From contig NZ_MAPV01000082.1 of NCBI RefSeq assembly GCF_001700505.1, forward strand, positions 1 through 64,000: 64,000 nt of DNA, read 5' to 3'. The first letter of the stretch is position 1; each line of letters starts with the position of its first letter. Made by a program: the position numbers and the translations under genes. Shown piece after piece: positions 34,128-42,669 of this stretch. The notes below the pieces were generated by a model. It did no database searches and had not been told where the DNA came from. It saw only the letters and a list, made by a program, of their open reading frames with translations. Source of the stretch: Streptomyces mutomycini. Its GTDB lineage: Bacteria; Actinomycetota; Actinomycetes; Streptomycetales; Streptomycetaceae.

Positions 34128-35051
34128 TCAGCCCACCAGCTGGGCCGCAGCACGCGCACAGCCCCGGGCCACCGTCACCCCGGCGCCTCCGTGCCCGTAG
34201 TTGTGCACCAGCAGACCGCCGCCCGGCAGCTCCTCCGCCTCGATGCGCACTCCTGCGTCCCTGGCCGGCCGGAGCCCCACGCGGTGGCCGATGACACGGG
34301 CCCCCGCGATCTCCGGCCGCACCCGTGCGCAACGCTCCACGATCTCCCGCGCCGTACGGGCATCGGGCTCCGTACGCGGATCATCCACCTCCGCCGTTCC
34401 GCCCAGTACCAGTCCGCCCGGCTGGGGGAAGAAATACGTCGTGGCGCTCGACGCCGGATCCGCCCGGGTGAACCACTCGTCGATGCCGGGGTTCTCCACC
34501 ACCACCAACTGGCCCCGTACCGGCCGCACACCGGGATCCGGGACCAGCTCGCGGGCGCCGAGCCCGGTGCAGTTGACCACCACCCGTGCCTCGGCCGCCG
34601 CCTCCGCGAAGCCGCGCACCGTACGTAGTTCGACCACACCACCCGCAGCGGACAGCCGGCCCTCCAGCCAGCGCAGATGGGCCGGCATGTCGATCAGCGG
34701 AAGGGTCACCCGCATCCCCTCCGCCACCTCGGACACCTGACGCAGGCCGCGGGCCCACGGCCCCAGCGCGGCCGGCCGCCGGCCCCCGTGCACCCCGGCG
34801 ACCATGCGCACACCTGTCTCCGAGGGGTCGGCGGCCAGCTCCTCGTACACCCGGAGGGTCTCGAGGGACCACGCGCCCACCAGCGCCTCGGGCTCGATCC
34901 GGTACGGCCACCACAGCGCGCCCGCCACGGCGGAGGTCGTCGCCGCAGCCGGGTCCCGGGACCAGACCCGCACCCGCAGGCCGCGCTCCGCCAGCACCAG
35001 CGCCGTGGTCAGCCCGCTGATCCCGCCACCCACCACGATCACGTCCGCCAC
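34128..35051 (-). CDS. D-amino-acid oxidase-like FAD oxidoreductase
   Basis: This 307-residue flavoprotein of the D-amino acid oxidase family has the FAD-binding motif VIVVGGGISGLTTALVLAERG near the N-terminus. It also has GALWWPYRIEPE, the substrate/FAD segment VVNCTGLGARELVPD, and the C-terminal GLRPARDAGVRIE and YGHGGAGVTVARGCA, including the Arg expected to hold the substrate carboxylate. It would oxidise D-amino acids (or D-aspartate) to keto acids with hydrogen peroxide. GTG 35051 has GAGGTG at 6 bases; GTG 35060 and 35072 are alternatives. It is divergent from the second ABC-F gene. Confidence 0.88.
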   Translation of the reverse strand: MADVIVVGGGISGLTTALVLAERGLRVRVWSRDPAAATTSAVAGALWWPYRIEPEALVGAWSLETLRVYEELAADPSETGVRMVAGVHGGRRPAALGPWARGLRQVSEVAEGMRVTLPLIDMPAHLRWLEGRLSAAGGVVELRTVRGFAEAAAEARVVVNCTGLGARELVPDPGVRPVRGQLVVVENPGIDEWFTRADPASSATTYFFPQPGGLVLGGTAEVDDPRTEPDARTAREIVERCARVRPEIAGARVIGHRVGLRPARDAGVRIEAEELPGGGLLVHNYGHGGAGVTVARGCARAAAQLVG

Positions 35052-35151
35052 CGTGCTCACCTCTGTGTCCACGCCGCCCCGCGCCTGCCGAGGGCCGGAG
35101 TGGCCATGGTCGCACCGGGGTCCGGCGGACAGCACGACCGCTCCGGTTCGT

Positions 35152-35168
35152 TAGGATCGGCACCCTGA
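35152..35168 (+). promoter_or_regulatory. -10 element just before the ABC-F start (leaderless)
   Basis: TAGGAT at 35152-35157 is followed after 10 bases by ATG 35168, with no Shine-Dalgarno between. Transcription would begin at or next to the start codon. A -35 element is not clear. Confidence 0.45.
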
Positions 35169-36808
35169 TGACTGCCACTCTCGTCGCCAAGGAACTCGCC
35201 GCCGGACACGGCGACCGCACACTCTTCGCAGGACTCGACCTCGTGGTCGCGCCCGGCGACGTGATCGGTCTCGTCGGAGCCAACGGCGCCGGCAAATCCT
35301 CGCTGCTCCGCCTGCTCGCCGGGCTGGACCGGCCGGAGGAGGGCGAGCTGAGGCTCTCCCCGCCTACCGCCACCGTCGGACACCTCCCGCAGGAGCCCGA
35401 GCGCCGCGCGGGTGAGTCCGTACGTGAATTCCTCGCCCGCCGCACCGGCGTGGCCGAGGCCCAGACCGCCATGGACACGGCGACCCAGGCCCTGGTCGAC
35501 GGAGCGCCCGGCGCGGACGACGCGTACTCCGAGACACTGGAGCGCTGGCTGTCCCTCGGCGGCGCCGACCTGGACGAACGCGCCGAGGAGGTCGCCGCCG
35601 ACCTCGGCCTGACCATCGGGCTCGATCTCCCCATGACGGCCCTCTCCGGCGGCCAGGCGGCGCGCGCCGGCCTGGCCTCACTGCTGCTGTCGCGCTACGA
35701 CGTCTTCCTGCTCGACGAGCCCACCAACGACCTGGACCTCGACGGCCTGGAGCGCCTGGAGCGCTTCGTCTCCGGGCTGCGCGCCGGCACCGTCGTCGTC
35801 AGCCACGACCGCGAGTTCCTGATGCGCACCGTCACCAAGGTCCTCGAGCTCGATCTCGCCCAGCAGGAGATCAACCTCTACGGCGGCGGCTACGCCTCCT
35901 ACCTCGAGGAGCGCGAACGTGCGCGTTCCCACGCCCGCGAGGAGTTCGAGGAGTACGCCGACAAGCGCTCCGCGCTCGAAGGCCGGGCCCAGATGCAGCG
36001 TGGCTGGATGGACAAGGGCGTCAAGAACGCCCGCCGCAAGGCCACCGACAACGACAAGATCGGCCGTAAGTTCCGAAGCGAGGCCAGCGAGAAGCAGGCC
36101 GCGAAGGCCAAGCAGACACAGCGCATGATCGAGCGCCTCGACGTCGTCGAGGAACCGCGCAAGGAGTGGGAGCTGCGGATGGAGATCGCCTCGGCGCCAC
36201 GCTCCGGTTCCGTCGTCGCCACCCTCCGTGACGCCGCCGTGGTCCGCGGCGGCTTCTCCTTCGGTCCGGCCACCCTGCAGATCGACTGGGCGGACCGGGT
36301 CGCCATCACCGGCGCCAACGGGGCCGGCAAGTCCACACTGCTGGCCGCCCTGCTCGGGAGGCTTCCGCTCGACGCGGGCCACGCCACGCTCGGCTCGGGC
36401 GTCGTGGTGGGCGAGGTCGACCAGGCGCGCAAGCTGTTCCACGGCACGGAGAGCCTGCTGGACGCCTTCTGCGCCGCCGTCCCCGACACCGAGCCCGCCG
36501 AGGTGCGCACCCTGCTCGCCAAGTTCGGCCTGCGCGCCGCACATGTGCTGCGCCCCGCGACCACGCTCTCGCCGGGCGAACGCACCCGGGCCGGCCTCGC
36601 CCTCCTCCAGGGGAGGGGCGTCAACCTGCTGGTCCTGGACGAGCCGACGAACCACCTGGACCTTCCGGCGATCGAACAGCTGGAGTCGGCGCTGGAGGCG
36701 TACACCGGGACCCTCCTGCTGGTCACGCACGACCGGCGGATGCTGGAGGCGGTCCGCACCACCCGCCGAATCGAGGTGTCCGGCGGCAGGGTCACCGAGC
36801 CCGCCTGA
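35168..36808 (+). CDS. ABC-F family ATPase
   Basis: This 546-residue protein has two ABC ATPase domains without membrane segments. Domain 1 has Walker A GANGAGKSS, signature LSGGQ and FLLDEPTNDLD. Domain 2 has GANGAGKST, a modified signature LSPGE and LLVLDEPTNHLD. The linker has a long charged helix pair with a YADKRSALEGRAQMQRGWMDKGVKNARRK-type segment (partly quoted), characteristic of translation-factor-like ABC-Fs. It probably acts at the ribosomal E site. The probable leaderless start suits a constitutively translated housekeeping factor. It ends at a strong bidirectional hairpin. Confidence 0.88.
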   Translation: MTATLVAKELAAGHGDRTLFAGLDLVVAPGDVIGLVGANGAGKSSLLRLLAGLDRPEEGELRLSPPTATVGHLPQEPERRAGESVREFLARRTGVAEAQTAMDTATQALVDGAPGADDAYSETLERWLSLGGADLDERAEEVAADLGLTIGLDLPMTALSGGQAARAGLASLLLSRYDVFLLDEPTNDLDLDGLERLERFVSGLRAGTVVVSHDREFLMRTVTKVLELDLAQQEINLYGGGYASYLEERERARSHAREEFEEYADKRSALEGRAQMQRGWMDKGVKNARRKATDNDKIGRKFRSEASEKQAAKAKQTQRMIERLDVVEEPRKEWELRMEIASAPRSGSVVATLRDAAVVRGGFSFGPATLQIDWADRVAITGANGAGKSTLLAALLGRLPLDAGHATLGSGVVVGEVDQARKLFHGTESLLDAFCAAVPDTEPAEVRTLLAKFGLRAAHVLRPATTLSPGERTRAGLALLQGRGVNLLVLDEPTNHLDLPAIEQLESALEAYTGTLLLVTHDRRMLEAVRTTRRIEVSGGRVTEPA

Positions 36809-36815
36809 TCCGCGA

Positions 36816-36854
36816 GGAGCCCGTCCCCTCCCCACGGGGGAGGGGACGGGCTCC
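36816..36854. terminator. Bidirectional terminator, perfect 16-bp stem
   Basis: GGAGCCCGTCCCCTCC (36816-36831) pairs perfectly with 36839-36854 around a 7-base loop. It lies between the convergent ABC-F and pectate lyase genes and should stop transcription from both sides. Confidence 0.85.
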
Positions 36855-36871
36855 GAAGGACGGGCCGTGAC

Positions 36872-38185
36872 TCAGTCGACGTAACTGATCTCGGACGAGG
36901 AGTAGATGCAGTTGGTGCCGTCCGCACCCGAGCCGATCTCGCTCGGCTCACCGCTCGTCGTGCCCTTGTACTTGGTGCAGATCTTCATGTCACGGTCGCC
37001 GTCGTCGTAGATCGTGACGTCCGAGATCCGGGCCGTGTCACCGTAGTTGGTGTTGATCCCGACCAGGCTCGTGCCGGGGGCCGTCGCCCAGATGTTCTGC
37101 AGCTGGATGTGCCGGGCGTTCTGCGTGGAGCAGTTGCCGCAGGAGCGGACCAGCTTGCCGAAGTCGTCGACCTGGAAGTTCTTCACGACCAGGGTGCCGA
37201 CGCCGTTGTGCTGGAACACCTTGTCCTCGGCCAGCTTCGCGCCGCCGCCGTCGATCGTGCGGACCGTCGAGGAGGAACCGCCGCGGAAGGTCGCCGCGTC
37301 CTCGCCCACGTCCTCCCACCAGACGTTCTTGATGGTGCAGGTGCCCGCGCAGTGCACCCCGTCGGCGGCCGGGGCGCCCAGGATGACGTTCTGCAGGGTG
37401 GCGCCGTCCGCCAGCTTGATCATCGGGGGCTGGTCCTCGTCCTGACCGCCACTGCCCAGGTCACCGCTGCCGAACAGGCGCTTCATGCCACCGTCGTAGG
37501 TCCCCGAGACCTCGATGGTCGATGAGACGGCCTGACTGCCGTTGGCGGTCGGCCACGACGGCCGGTCCGTGGGCGGATCGGTCGGGTCGGTCGGCGGATC
37601 GGTCGGGTCGGTGGGCGGGTCCGTGGGTACGGTTCCCGAGGCGGTGAAGGTCCAGCTCTTGCTGCTCACCGAGTCGCAGGAGTTCTGCTGGACCAGGGCC
37701 CCCGCCGCGGTCGAACTGTCCTTCACGTTGAGGCACTTGCCGCCATTGCTGTTGACGACGCGATAGGTGTTGCCGCTGACGGCGGTCAGCGTCCACACCT
37801 GGGTGGCCGCACCGCTGCAGTTCTGCTGCTCCACGGCCTTGCCGGCGCTGGTGGAGGCATCTCGCACTCCGGCGCACTTCGCGCTGTTCGCGGCGGCCAG
37901 GGTGTAGCCGCCGCCCGACGCGGTGAGCTTCCAGGTCTGGTCGGCGGCGCCGGTGCAGGAGCTCTGGGCGAGCTGGGTCCCCGCCGAGGTGCTGGAGCCC
38001 GGTACACCCAGACACAGACCGCTGCCGGCGTTCGCCAGCTTGTACGAGCCCGCAGCCGGGGCTGCCGAGGCGGATCCGGCCGCGAAGAGTGCCGTGAGGC
38101 CCGCGGCGAGCAGCGAGACCACGGCGACGACGGTGGCGGCCGCGCGGCCACTCCGTCTCCTGACGTGCTGATTCTCAGTGCGCAC
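36872..38185 (-). CDS. Secreted pectate lyase (PL3) with ricin-type lectin domain
   Basis: This 437-residue secreted protein has a signal peptide of about 41 residues ending near ASA-AP. A ricin B-type carbohydrate-binding domain (about 46-185) contains three QxW-like repeats (QTWKLT, QVWTLT, KSWTFT). A TDPP/TDPTDPP linker of about 22 residues leads to a PL3 pectate lyase domain (about 212-437) with the parallel beta-helix segments NVWWEDVGEDAATF and IDGGGAKLAEDKVFQHNG. It cleaves de-esterified pectin by beta-elimination, normally with calcium. GTG 38185 has AAAGGA at 7 bases. A LacI regulator is encoded directly upstream and is a plausible controller. Confidence 0.92.
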   Translation of the reverse strand: MRTENQHVRRRSGRAAATVVAVVSLLAAGLTALFAAGSASAAPAAGSYKLANAGSGLCLGVPGSSTSAGTQLAQSSCTGAADQTWKLTASGGGYTLAAANSAKCAGVRDASTSAGKAVEQQNCSGAATQVWTLTAVSGNTYRVVNSNGGKCLNVKDSSTAAGALVQQNSCDSVSSKSWTFTASGTVPTDPPTDPTDPPTDPTDPPTDRPSWPTANGSQAVSSTIEVSGTYDGGMKRLFGSGDLGSGGQDEDQPPMIKLADGATLQNVILGAPAADGVHCAGTCTIKNVWWEDVGEDAATFRGGSSSTVRTIDGGGAKLAEDKVFQHNGVGTLVVKNFQVDDFGKLVRSCGNCSTQNARHIQLQNIWATAPGTSLVGINTNYGDTARISDVTIYDDGDRDMKICTKYKGTTSGEPSEIGSGADGTNCIYSSSEISYVD

Positions 38186-38308
38186 TGGTCATTCCTTTCA
38201 CCGCCTGCGGCGTCCTCCGCAGGCACCTGTCAGTGGTTGGTGCGGTGATGAAGGCTGTTCCCGGCTCCGGAAACAAGATTCCGTATGTTGAACCGAGTTC
38301 TGATATGC

Positions 38309-38337
38309 GAACAGCGGTGACGGTACGTCACCTGTTC
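38309..38337 (-). terminator. Bulged hairpin between LacI regulator and pectate lyase
   Basis: CGTCACCTGTTC (about 38326-38337) pairs with GAACAG-CG-GTGACG (38309-38322), a 12-bp stem with a 2-base bulge and a 3-base loop. It lies 29 bases downstream of the LacI stop and upstream of the lyase gene. It may act as a terminator for the regulator gene or as an operator for the lyase. Confidence 0.45.
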
Positions 38338-38365
38338 GGAGCGGTCAAGAAGGAGATGCGGACGA

Positions 38366-39364
38366 TCAGCGGGCCGACGGATCCGCCGTCGCGGTGGAGT
38401 CCCTGACGACCAGTGAGGTGGCCAGCGTGGTCTGCGCCGTGGAGGGACGGGTGTCCGCCGTCTCCACCGTCTGGATCAGCAGGTCGACGGCCGTCCGGCC
38501 GGCCGGCGCGGTGGGCATGGCGACCGTGGTGAGCCGCGGCCGGTTCAGCCGGCCGGCCACGGTGTCGTCGACACCGACCACGCTGAGGTCACGCGGCACC
38601 CGCACGTCCCGGTCGTGCAGCCCCTCGATGAGTCCGATGGCGACCAGGTCGTTGTAGGCGATCACCCCGGTTGCTCCCGTCCTCAGTACGGCTGCCGTCG
38701 CTGTGATCCCGCCGTGCTCCGTCGGTGCGTTGGGGCCGACCACGTCGAACCGGATCCCCCGGTCCGCGGCCGCACGCCCGGCGGCCCGGCGCATCTGGGC
38801 GCTGGTCCACGACCCGCGCGGGCCGGCGACGAGAGCCAGATGCCCGTGGCCCAGCTCCGCGAGGTGTTCCACCGCGAGGGCCGCGCCGTGCGCCACATCC
38901 ATCAGTACGGCGGAGAGCCCCGGCACCTGACGGTTGACCAGTACGAAGGGCAGATCTCCGCCCAGCCGGGCGATGACGTCGTTGGCCAGCCTGGGGCTGA
39001 CCAGGACCACACCGTCGACCTGGCGGGCCAGGGTCCGGATCAGTTCCTCCTCCGTCCGGACGTCCTCGTCGGTGTCCGCGACGAAGACCTGGTAGCCGCG
39101 GACGCGGGCGTACGACTGGGCGGCCTTGATGAGCGGCGGGTAGAAGGGGTTGGCGATGTCGGAGACGATCAGCCCGAGGTTCCGGGTGCGGCCCGTGGTG
39201 AGCGCCCGTGCCGTCTCGTTGGGCTGGTAGCCAAGCTCCGCCGCTACGGCGAGCACCCGGTCCAGGGTCTCCCGCTTCACGAGATGGGAGGCCGAGAAGG
39301 CCCGCGAGACGGTGGAGACGTGCACCCCCGCTGCCTGCGCGACATCACGGATGGTCATCGCCAC
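38366..39364 (-). CDS. LacI-family transcriptional regulator
   Basis: This 332-residue LacI-type repressor has a helix-turn-helix at residues of about 4-24 (IRDVAQAAGVHVSTVSRAF) and hinge LGYQPNETARALTTGRT. A sugar-sensing domain follows (NLGLIVSDIANPFYPPL, GVIAYNDLVAIGLIEGL, VVGVDDTVAGRL). GTG 39364 is chosen because AGGGG lies 8 bases upstream; ATG 39358 follows two codons later. Two identical palindromic cores TGCAACCGGTTGCA lie upstream, one 118 bases from the start, indicating autoregulation and control of a now unclear target. The pectate lyase gene is downstream on the same strand. Confidence 0.88.
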   Translation of the reverse strand: MAMTIRDVAQAAGVHVSTVSRAFSASHLVKRETLDRVLAVAAELGYQPNETARALTTGRTRNLGLIVSDIANPFYPPLIKAAQSYARVRGYQVFVADTDEDVRTEEELIRTLARQVDGVVLVSPRLANDVIARLGGDLPFVLVNRQVPGLSAVLMDVAHGAALAVEHLAELGHGHLALVAGPRGSWTSAQMRRAAGRAAADRGIRFDVVGPNAPTEHGGITATAAVLRTGATGVIAYNDLVAIGLIEGLHDRDVRVPRDLSVVGVDDTVAGRLNRPRLTTVAMPTAPAGRTAVDLLIQTVETADTRPSTAQTTLATSLVVRDSTATADPSAR

Positions 39365-39481
39365 GGTCGTATCCCCTTGCCCGCCCTGCGGCATCGGCCG
39401 CCTGTCCCCGAACGTACCCCTGCCGGACCCCGGTGCATACCGGAGAAGCGGGGCCACGACCGTCCGCCGGGCCTGGTCACC

Positions 39482-39495
39482 TGCAACCGGTTGCA
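39482..39495. promoter_or_regulatory. LacI-type operator, 14-bp perfect palindrome
   Basis: TGCAACCGGTTGCA is a perfect palindrome with the central CG-containing symmetry typical of LacI-family sites. It lies upstream of the LacI gene, most likely its autoregulatory site. The same 14 bases recur at 39706-39719. Confidence 0.7.
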
Positions 39496-39509
39496 CGGAC
39501 GGTCACGGG

Positions 39510-39605
39510 TCAGGAAGCCGAAGAGGGCCGGGCGGGTGCGGAGCGGGTGGCTCCGGGCGCCGCGGCGGGGGCGGCGCTGACGGGTCTTCGTGGGGTGAGC
39601 GGCAT
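39510..39605 (-). CDS. Short ORF with strong ribosome-binding site (gene remnant or leader peptide)
   Basis: An ATG at 39605 preceded by GGAAAGGA at 7 bases opens a 31-residue frame (MPLTPRRPVSAAPAAAPG..., ending SSAS) that stops at 39510. The basic/Ala/Pro composition resembles the cytoplasmic N-terminus of a sugar ABC permease or similar protein, but no membrane segment follows. It lies between two identical LacI operators, immediately downstream of the longer one. It may be the surviving start of a LacI-controlled gene whose remainder was deleted, or a leader peptide. A match to any family is not recognised. Confidence 0.35.
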   Translation of the reverse strand: MPLTPRRPVSAAPAAAPGATRSAPARPSSAS

Positions 39606-39703
39606 CGGCAGTCCTTTCCGCCGGGGAGTCGATGGGGGTGCGAGAGGTGGGGGGACCTCACTCCTCCGGCATGCGGCCCGTGCTGCCGGGACGCAACCAG
39701 TGC

Positions 39704-39721
39704 GATGCAACCGGTTGCATC
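39704..39721. promoter_or_regulatory. LacI-type operator, 18-bp perfect palindrome
   Basis: GATGCAACCGGTTGCATC is perfectly symmetric over 18 bases and contains the same 14-base core as the site at 39482. The cores are 224 bases apart. A related half-site CGCAACCAG lies just before it. It is positioned 99 bases upstream of the short ORF start at 39605. Confidence 0.75.
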
Positions 39722-39879
39722 CCGGGCTGGCACTCAGAGTGATGGCGAGTCCTGAGCATGTCAATGGTTCCGACGACACCTGTCCGGTGCGAGGGTGTCG
39801 TGCCCGGTCAGCGGTGCGGGTTCGGTGAAACGGCGACGGGCGCACAGGGCGCTGCCCCGTCCGCCCGTCGCCGTTCGCC

Positions 39880-42306
39880 TCAGTGCTTGCGTCCGCCCTT
39901 GTCGGAGCCGCCCGTCAGGCCCGCCCGCCGAAGCGCGTCAGCCATCGCGCTGTTGGCGGGTGCCGCGGCGGGACGCGCCGCGCCACCGCCACCGCGCCTG
40001 TCATGGCGCTGACCGCCGCCTCCCTGGCGGCCGTCCTGCCCCTGCGCCTGCCGCTGCCGGGGCGGCCGTTCGCCACCCTGCGGTGCGTTCCGCTCGCGCT
40101 TCGGGCCCTGTCCGCCTCCCTGACCCGCCGCGGCCTCGTCGTCGAGCCGCAGGGTCAGCGAGACGCGCTTGCGCGGGAGGTCGACGTCCATGACCTTCAC
40201 CTTCACGATGTCACCCGGCTTCACGACGTCCCGCGGGTCCTTGACGAAGGTCCGGGACATCGCCGACACATGGACGAGACCGTCCTGGTGGACGCCGATG
40301 TCCACGAACGCGCCGAACGCCGCCACGTTCGTGACGACACCCTCCAGCACCATCCCCGGGGCCAGGTCGCCGAGCTTCTCGACACCCTCCTTGAACGTGG
40401 CCGTCCGGAATGCGGGTCGCGGGTCGCGGCCCGGCTTCTCCAGTTCCCTGAGGATGTCGGTGACCGTCGGCAGACCGAACTTCTGGTCCACGAAGTCGTC
40501 CGGCCTGAGCGAGCGCAGAGTCTCCGAGTTCCCGATCAGCGAGGCGACGTCACCGCCCGTCCGCTTCACCATGGTCCGCACCACGGGGTACGCCTCCGGG
40601 TGCACGCTCGACGCGTCCAGGGGGTCGTCGCCGCCGCGGATCCGGAGGAAGCCCGCGCACTGCTCGTACGCCTTGGGGCCCAGCCTCGCCACGTCCTTCA
40701 GCGCCCGGCGGGAGCGGAACGGCCCGTTCGTGTCCCGGTGGGCCACGATGTTCTCGGCCAGCCCGGACCCGATGCCCGACACCCGTGAGAGCAGTGGTGC
40801 CGAAGCGGTGTTGACGTCGACGCCGACCCCGTTCACACAGTCCTCGACCACCGCGTCCAGGGAGCGCGACAGCTTCACCTCGGACAGGTCGTGCTGGTAC
40901 TGCCCCACCCCGATCGACTTCGGGTCGATCTTCACCAGCTCGGCCAGCGGGTCCTGCAGCCGGCGCGCGATCGAGACGGCGCCGCGCAACGACACGTCCA
41001 TGTCCGGGAGTTCCTGCGAGGCGAAGGCCGACGCCGAGTACACGGAGGCGCCCGCCTCCGAGACCATCACCTTGGTGAGCTTCAACTCCGGGTGCTTGTC
41101 ACACAGTTCACCGGCGAGCTTGTCGGTCTCACGGGAAGCCGTGCCGTTGCCGATCGCGATCAGGTCGACGTGGTGCTCCTTGGCGAGACGCTCCAGGGTG
41201 GCCAGCGACTGGTCCCACTTGTTCGCCGGCACATGCGGGTGGATGACGTCCGTCGCGACGACCTTCCCGGTCGCGTCCACGACGGCGACCTTCACACCCG
41301 TACGGAAACCCGGGTCGAGCCCCAGCGTCGCCCGGGTCCCGGCCGGGGCGGCGAGCAGCAGGTCCCGCAGGTTCGACGCGAAGACGCGTACGGCCTCGTC
41401 CTCCGCCGCGGTGCGCAGCCGGAGCCGCAGGTCGATACCGAGGTGCACGAGGATGCGGGTACGCCAGGCCCAGCGGACCGTGTCACCCAGCCACTTGTCC
41501 CCGGGCCGGCCGCGGTCGGCGACGCCGAACCGCCGGGCGACCATGCTCTCGTACGACGAGGGGCCCGGCTGCTCCGACGGTTCCTCCGGCTCCAGGACCA
41601 GGTCGAGCACGTCCTCCTTCTCGCCCCGGAGCATCGCCAGGACCCGGTGCGAGGGCAGTGCGGTGAAGGGCTCGGCGAAGTCGAAGTAGTCGGCGAACTT
41701 CGCACCCGCCTCCTCCTTGCCGTCCCGCACCTTCGCGACGACCCGGCCGTGCGACCACATGCGCTCGCGCAGTTCGCCGGTCAGGTCGGCGTCCTCGGAG
41801 AAGCGCTCGGTCAGGACCGCCCGGGCGCCTTCCAGCGCCGCCGCCGGGTCCGCCACACCCTTCTCGGCGTCGACGAACGCCTCAGCGGCGACGAGAGGGT
41901 CCGTGGAGGGGTCGCCGAGCAGCGCGTCGGCGAGGGGTCCCAGGCCCGCCTCGCGCGCGATCTGCGCCTTCGTCCGGCGCTTCGGCTTGAACGGCAGGTA
42001 GATGTCCTCCAGCCGCGCCTTGGTGTCGGCCGCCCGGATCCGCGCTTCCAGGGCCGCGTCGAGCTTGCCCTGTTCACGCACGGAATCGAGGACCGCCGTG
42101 CGGCGGTCCTCGAGTTCCCGCAGGTAGCGAAGCCTCTCCTCGAGCGTGCGCAGCTGCGCGTCGTCGAGCATCTCGGTCGCTTCCTTGCGGTAGCGCGCGA
42201 TGAACGGCACGGTCGACCCGCCGTCGAGCAAGTCGACGGCCGCCTTCACCTGACGCTCACGTACGCCGAGCTCCTCGGCGATCCTGCCTTCGATGGACGT
42301 CGTCAC
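39880..42306 (-). CDS. tex: Tex-family RNA-binding transcriptional accessory protein
   Basis: This 808-residue Tex protein is a conserved nucleic-acid-binding factor linked to transcription and RNA handling. The order is an N-terminal helical Tex domain (IEGRIAEELGVRERQVKAAVDLLDGG region), then a YqgF/RNase-H-like domain (LGLDPGFRTGVKVAVVDATG). Next is a helix-hairpin-helix region (VNTASAPLLSRVSGIGSGLAENIV) and an S1 RNA-binding domain at about 640-720 (GMVLEGVVTNVAAFGAFVDIGVHQDGL, partly quoted). A Gln/Gly/Arg-rich tail of about 80 residues follows, longer than in most homologues and likely disordered. GTG 42306 has GGGAAAA upstream; the longer frame to 42366 lacks support. Confidence 0.92.
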   Translation of the reverse strand: MTTSIEGRIAEELGVRERQVKAAVDLLDGGSTVPFIARYRKEATEMLDDAQLRTLEERLRYLRELEDRRTAVLDSVREQGKLDAALEARIRAADTKARLEDIYLPFKPKRRTKAQIAREAGLGPLADALLGDPSTDPLVAAEAFVDAEKGVADPAAALEGARAVLTERFSEDADLTGELRERMWSHGRVVAKVRDGKEEAGAKFADYFDFAEPFTALPSHRVLAMLRGEKEDVLDLVLEPEEPSEQPGPSSYESMVARRFGVADRGRPGDKWLGDTVRWAWRTRILVHLGIDLRLRLRTAAEDEAVRVFASNLRDLLLAAPAGTRATLGLDPGFRTGVKVAVVDATGKVVATDVIHPHVPANKWDQSLATLERLAKEHHVDLIAIGNGTASRETDKLAGELCDKHPELKLTKVMVSEAGASVYSASAFASQELPDMDVSLRGAVSIARRLQDPLAELVKIDPKSIGVGQYQHDLSEVKLSRSLDAVVEDCVNGVGVDVNTASAPLLSRVSGIGSGLAENIVAHRDTNGPFRSRRALKDVARLGPKAYEQCAGFLRIRGGDDPLDASSVHPEAYPVVRTMVKRTGGDVASLIGNSETLRSLRPDDFVDQKFGLPTVTDILRELEKPGRDPRPAFRTATFKEGVEKLGDLAPGMVLEGVVTNVAAFGAFVDIGVHQDGLVHVSAMSRTFVKDPRDVVKPGDIVKVKVMDVDLPRKRVSLTLRLDDEAAAGQGGGQGPKRERNAPQGGERPPRQRQAQGQDGRQGGGGQRHDRRGGGGAARPAAAPANSAMADALRRAGLTGGSDKGGRKH

Positions 42307-42402
42307 GGTTTTCCCGACTCGCCTTCTCGTACTGGCTGTGCTGGCTGTACCACCGGGGTGATCCACACCCGGTGGTCCCCTTCGCCTGCATTGTGCCGGG
42401 TG

Positions 42403-42457
42403 GCCGGGGGCCGTGTCGCGTGACCTGGTCGGTCACATGGCGATCACGGCCCCCGGC
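42403..42457 (-). terminator. Nested stem-loop after the LPFR gene
   Basis: GCCGGGGGCCGTG (42403-42415) pairs perfectly with CACGGCCCCCGGC (42445-42457). The 29-base loop contains a second hairpin, GTGACC/GGTCAC (42420-42425/42431-42436). It lies 20 bases after the LPFR stop and before tex, so it should terminate the small-gene transcript. Confidence 0.75.
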
Positions 42458-42476
42458 GTCGTGCCGGACGGTCCGG

Positions 42477-42602
42477 TCACGCGCGCCTTCCGCTGCGCGA
42501 CGCGCCGCCGAAAAGGCCTGCCAGGAGCCGGAAGGGCAGAGTCACCACGGTGGCAATGGCCGAGCCGACGGTACTCAGGGCGTTGGCGATCGCACGGAAC
42601 AC
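42477..42602 (-). CDS. LPFR-motif small protein
   Basis: This 41-residue protein starts at GTG 42602 with a near-perfect AAGGAGG Shine-Dalgarno 6-7 bases upstream. It has the sequence pattern MFRAIANALSTVGSAI, then VVTLPFRLLAGLF, a short amphipathic/hydrophobic helix and a basic tail (RSGRRA). The LPFR motif defines a small-protein family widespread in Streptomyces. The function is unknown; membrane association is likely from the composition. It is followed by a strong nested hairpin, so it forms its own transcription unit. Confidence 0.85.
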   Translation of the reverse strand: MFRAIANALSTVGSAIATVVTLPFRLLAGLFGGASRSGRRA

Positions 42603-42669
42603 GGTGTGCCTCCTTCGTAGGGTGTGTCTACCGCCTGGCCCGTTGCGCCCGCCGTAAACGTGCGGTGGC

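Noticed and set aside
37548..37640. TDPP/TDPTDPP repeats in the pectate lyase gene as a possible CRISPR-like or mobile repeat
   Set aside because: They are in-frame codon repeats of a protein linker between the lectin and lyase domains.
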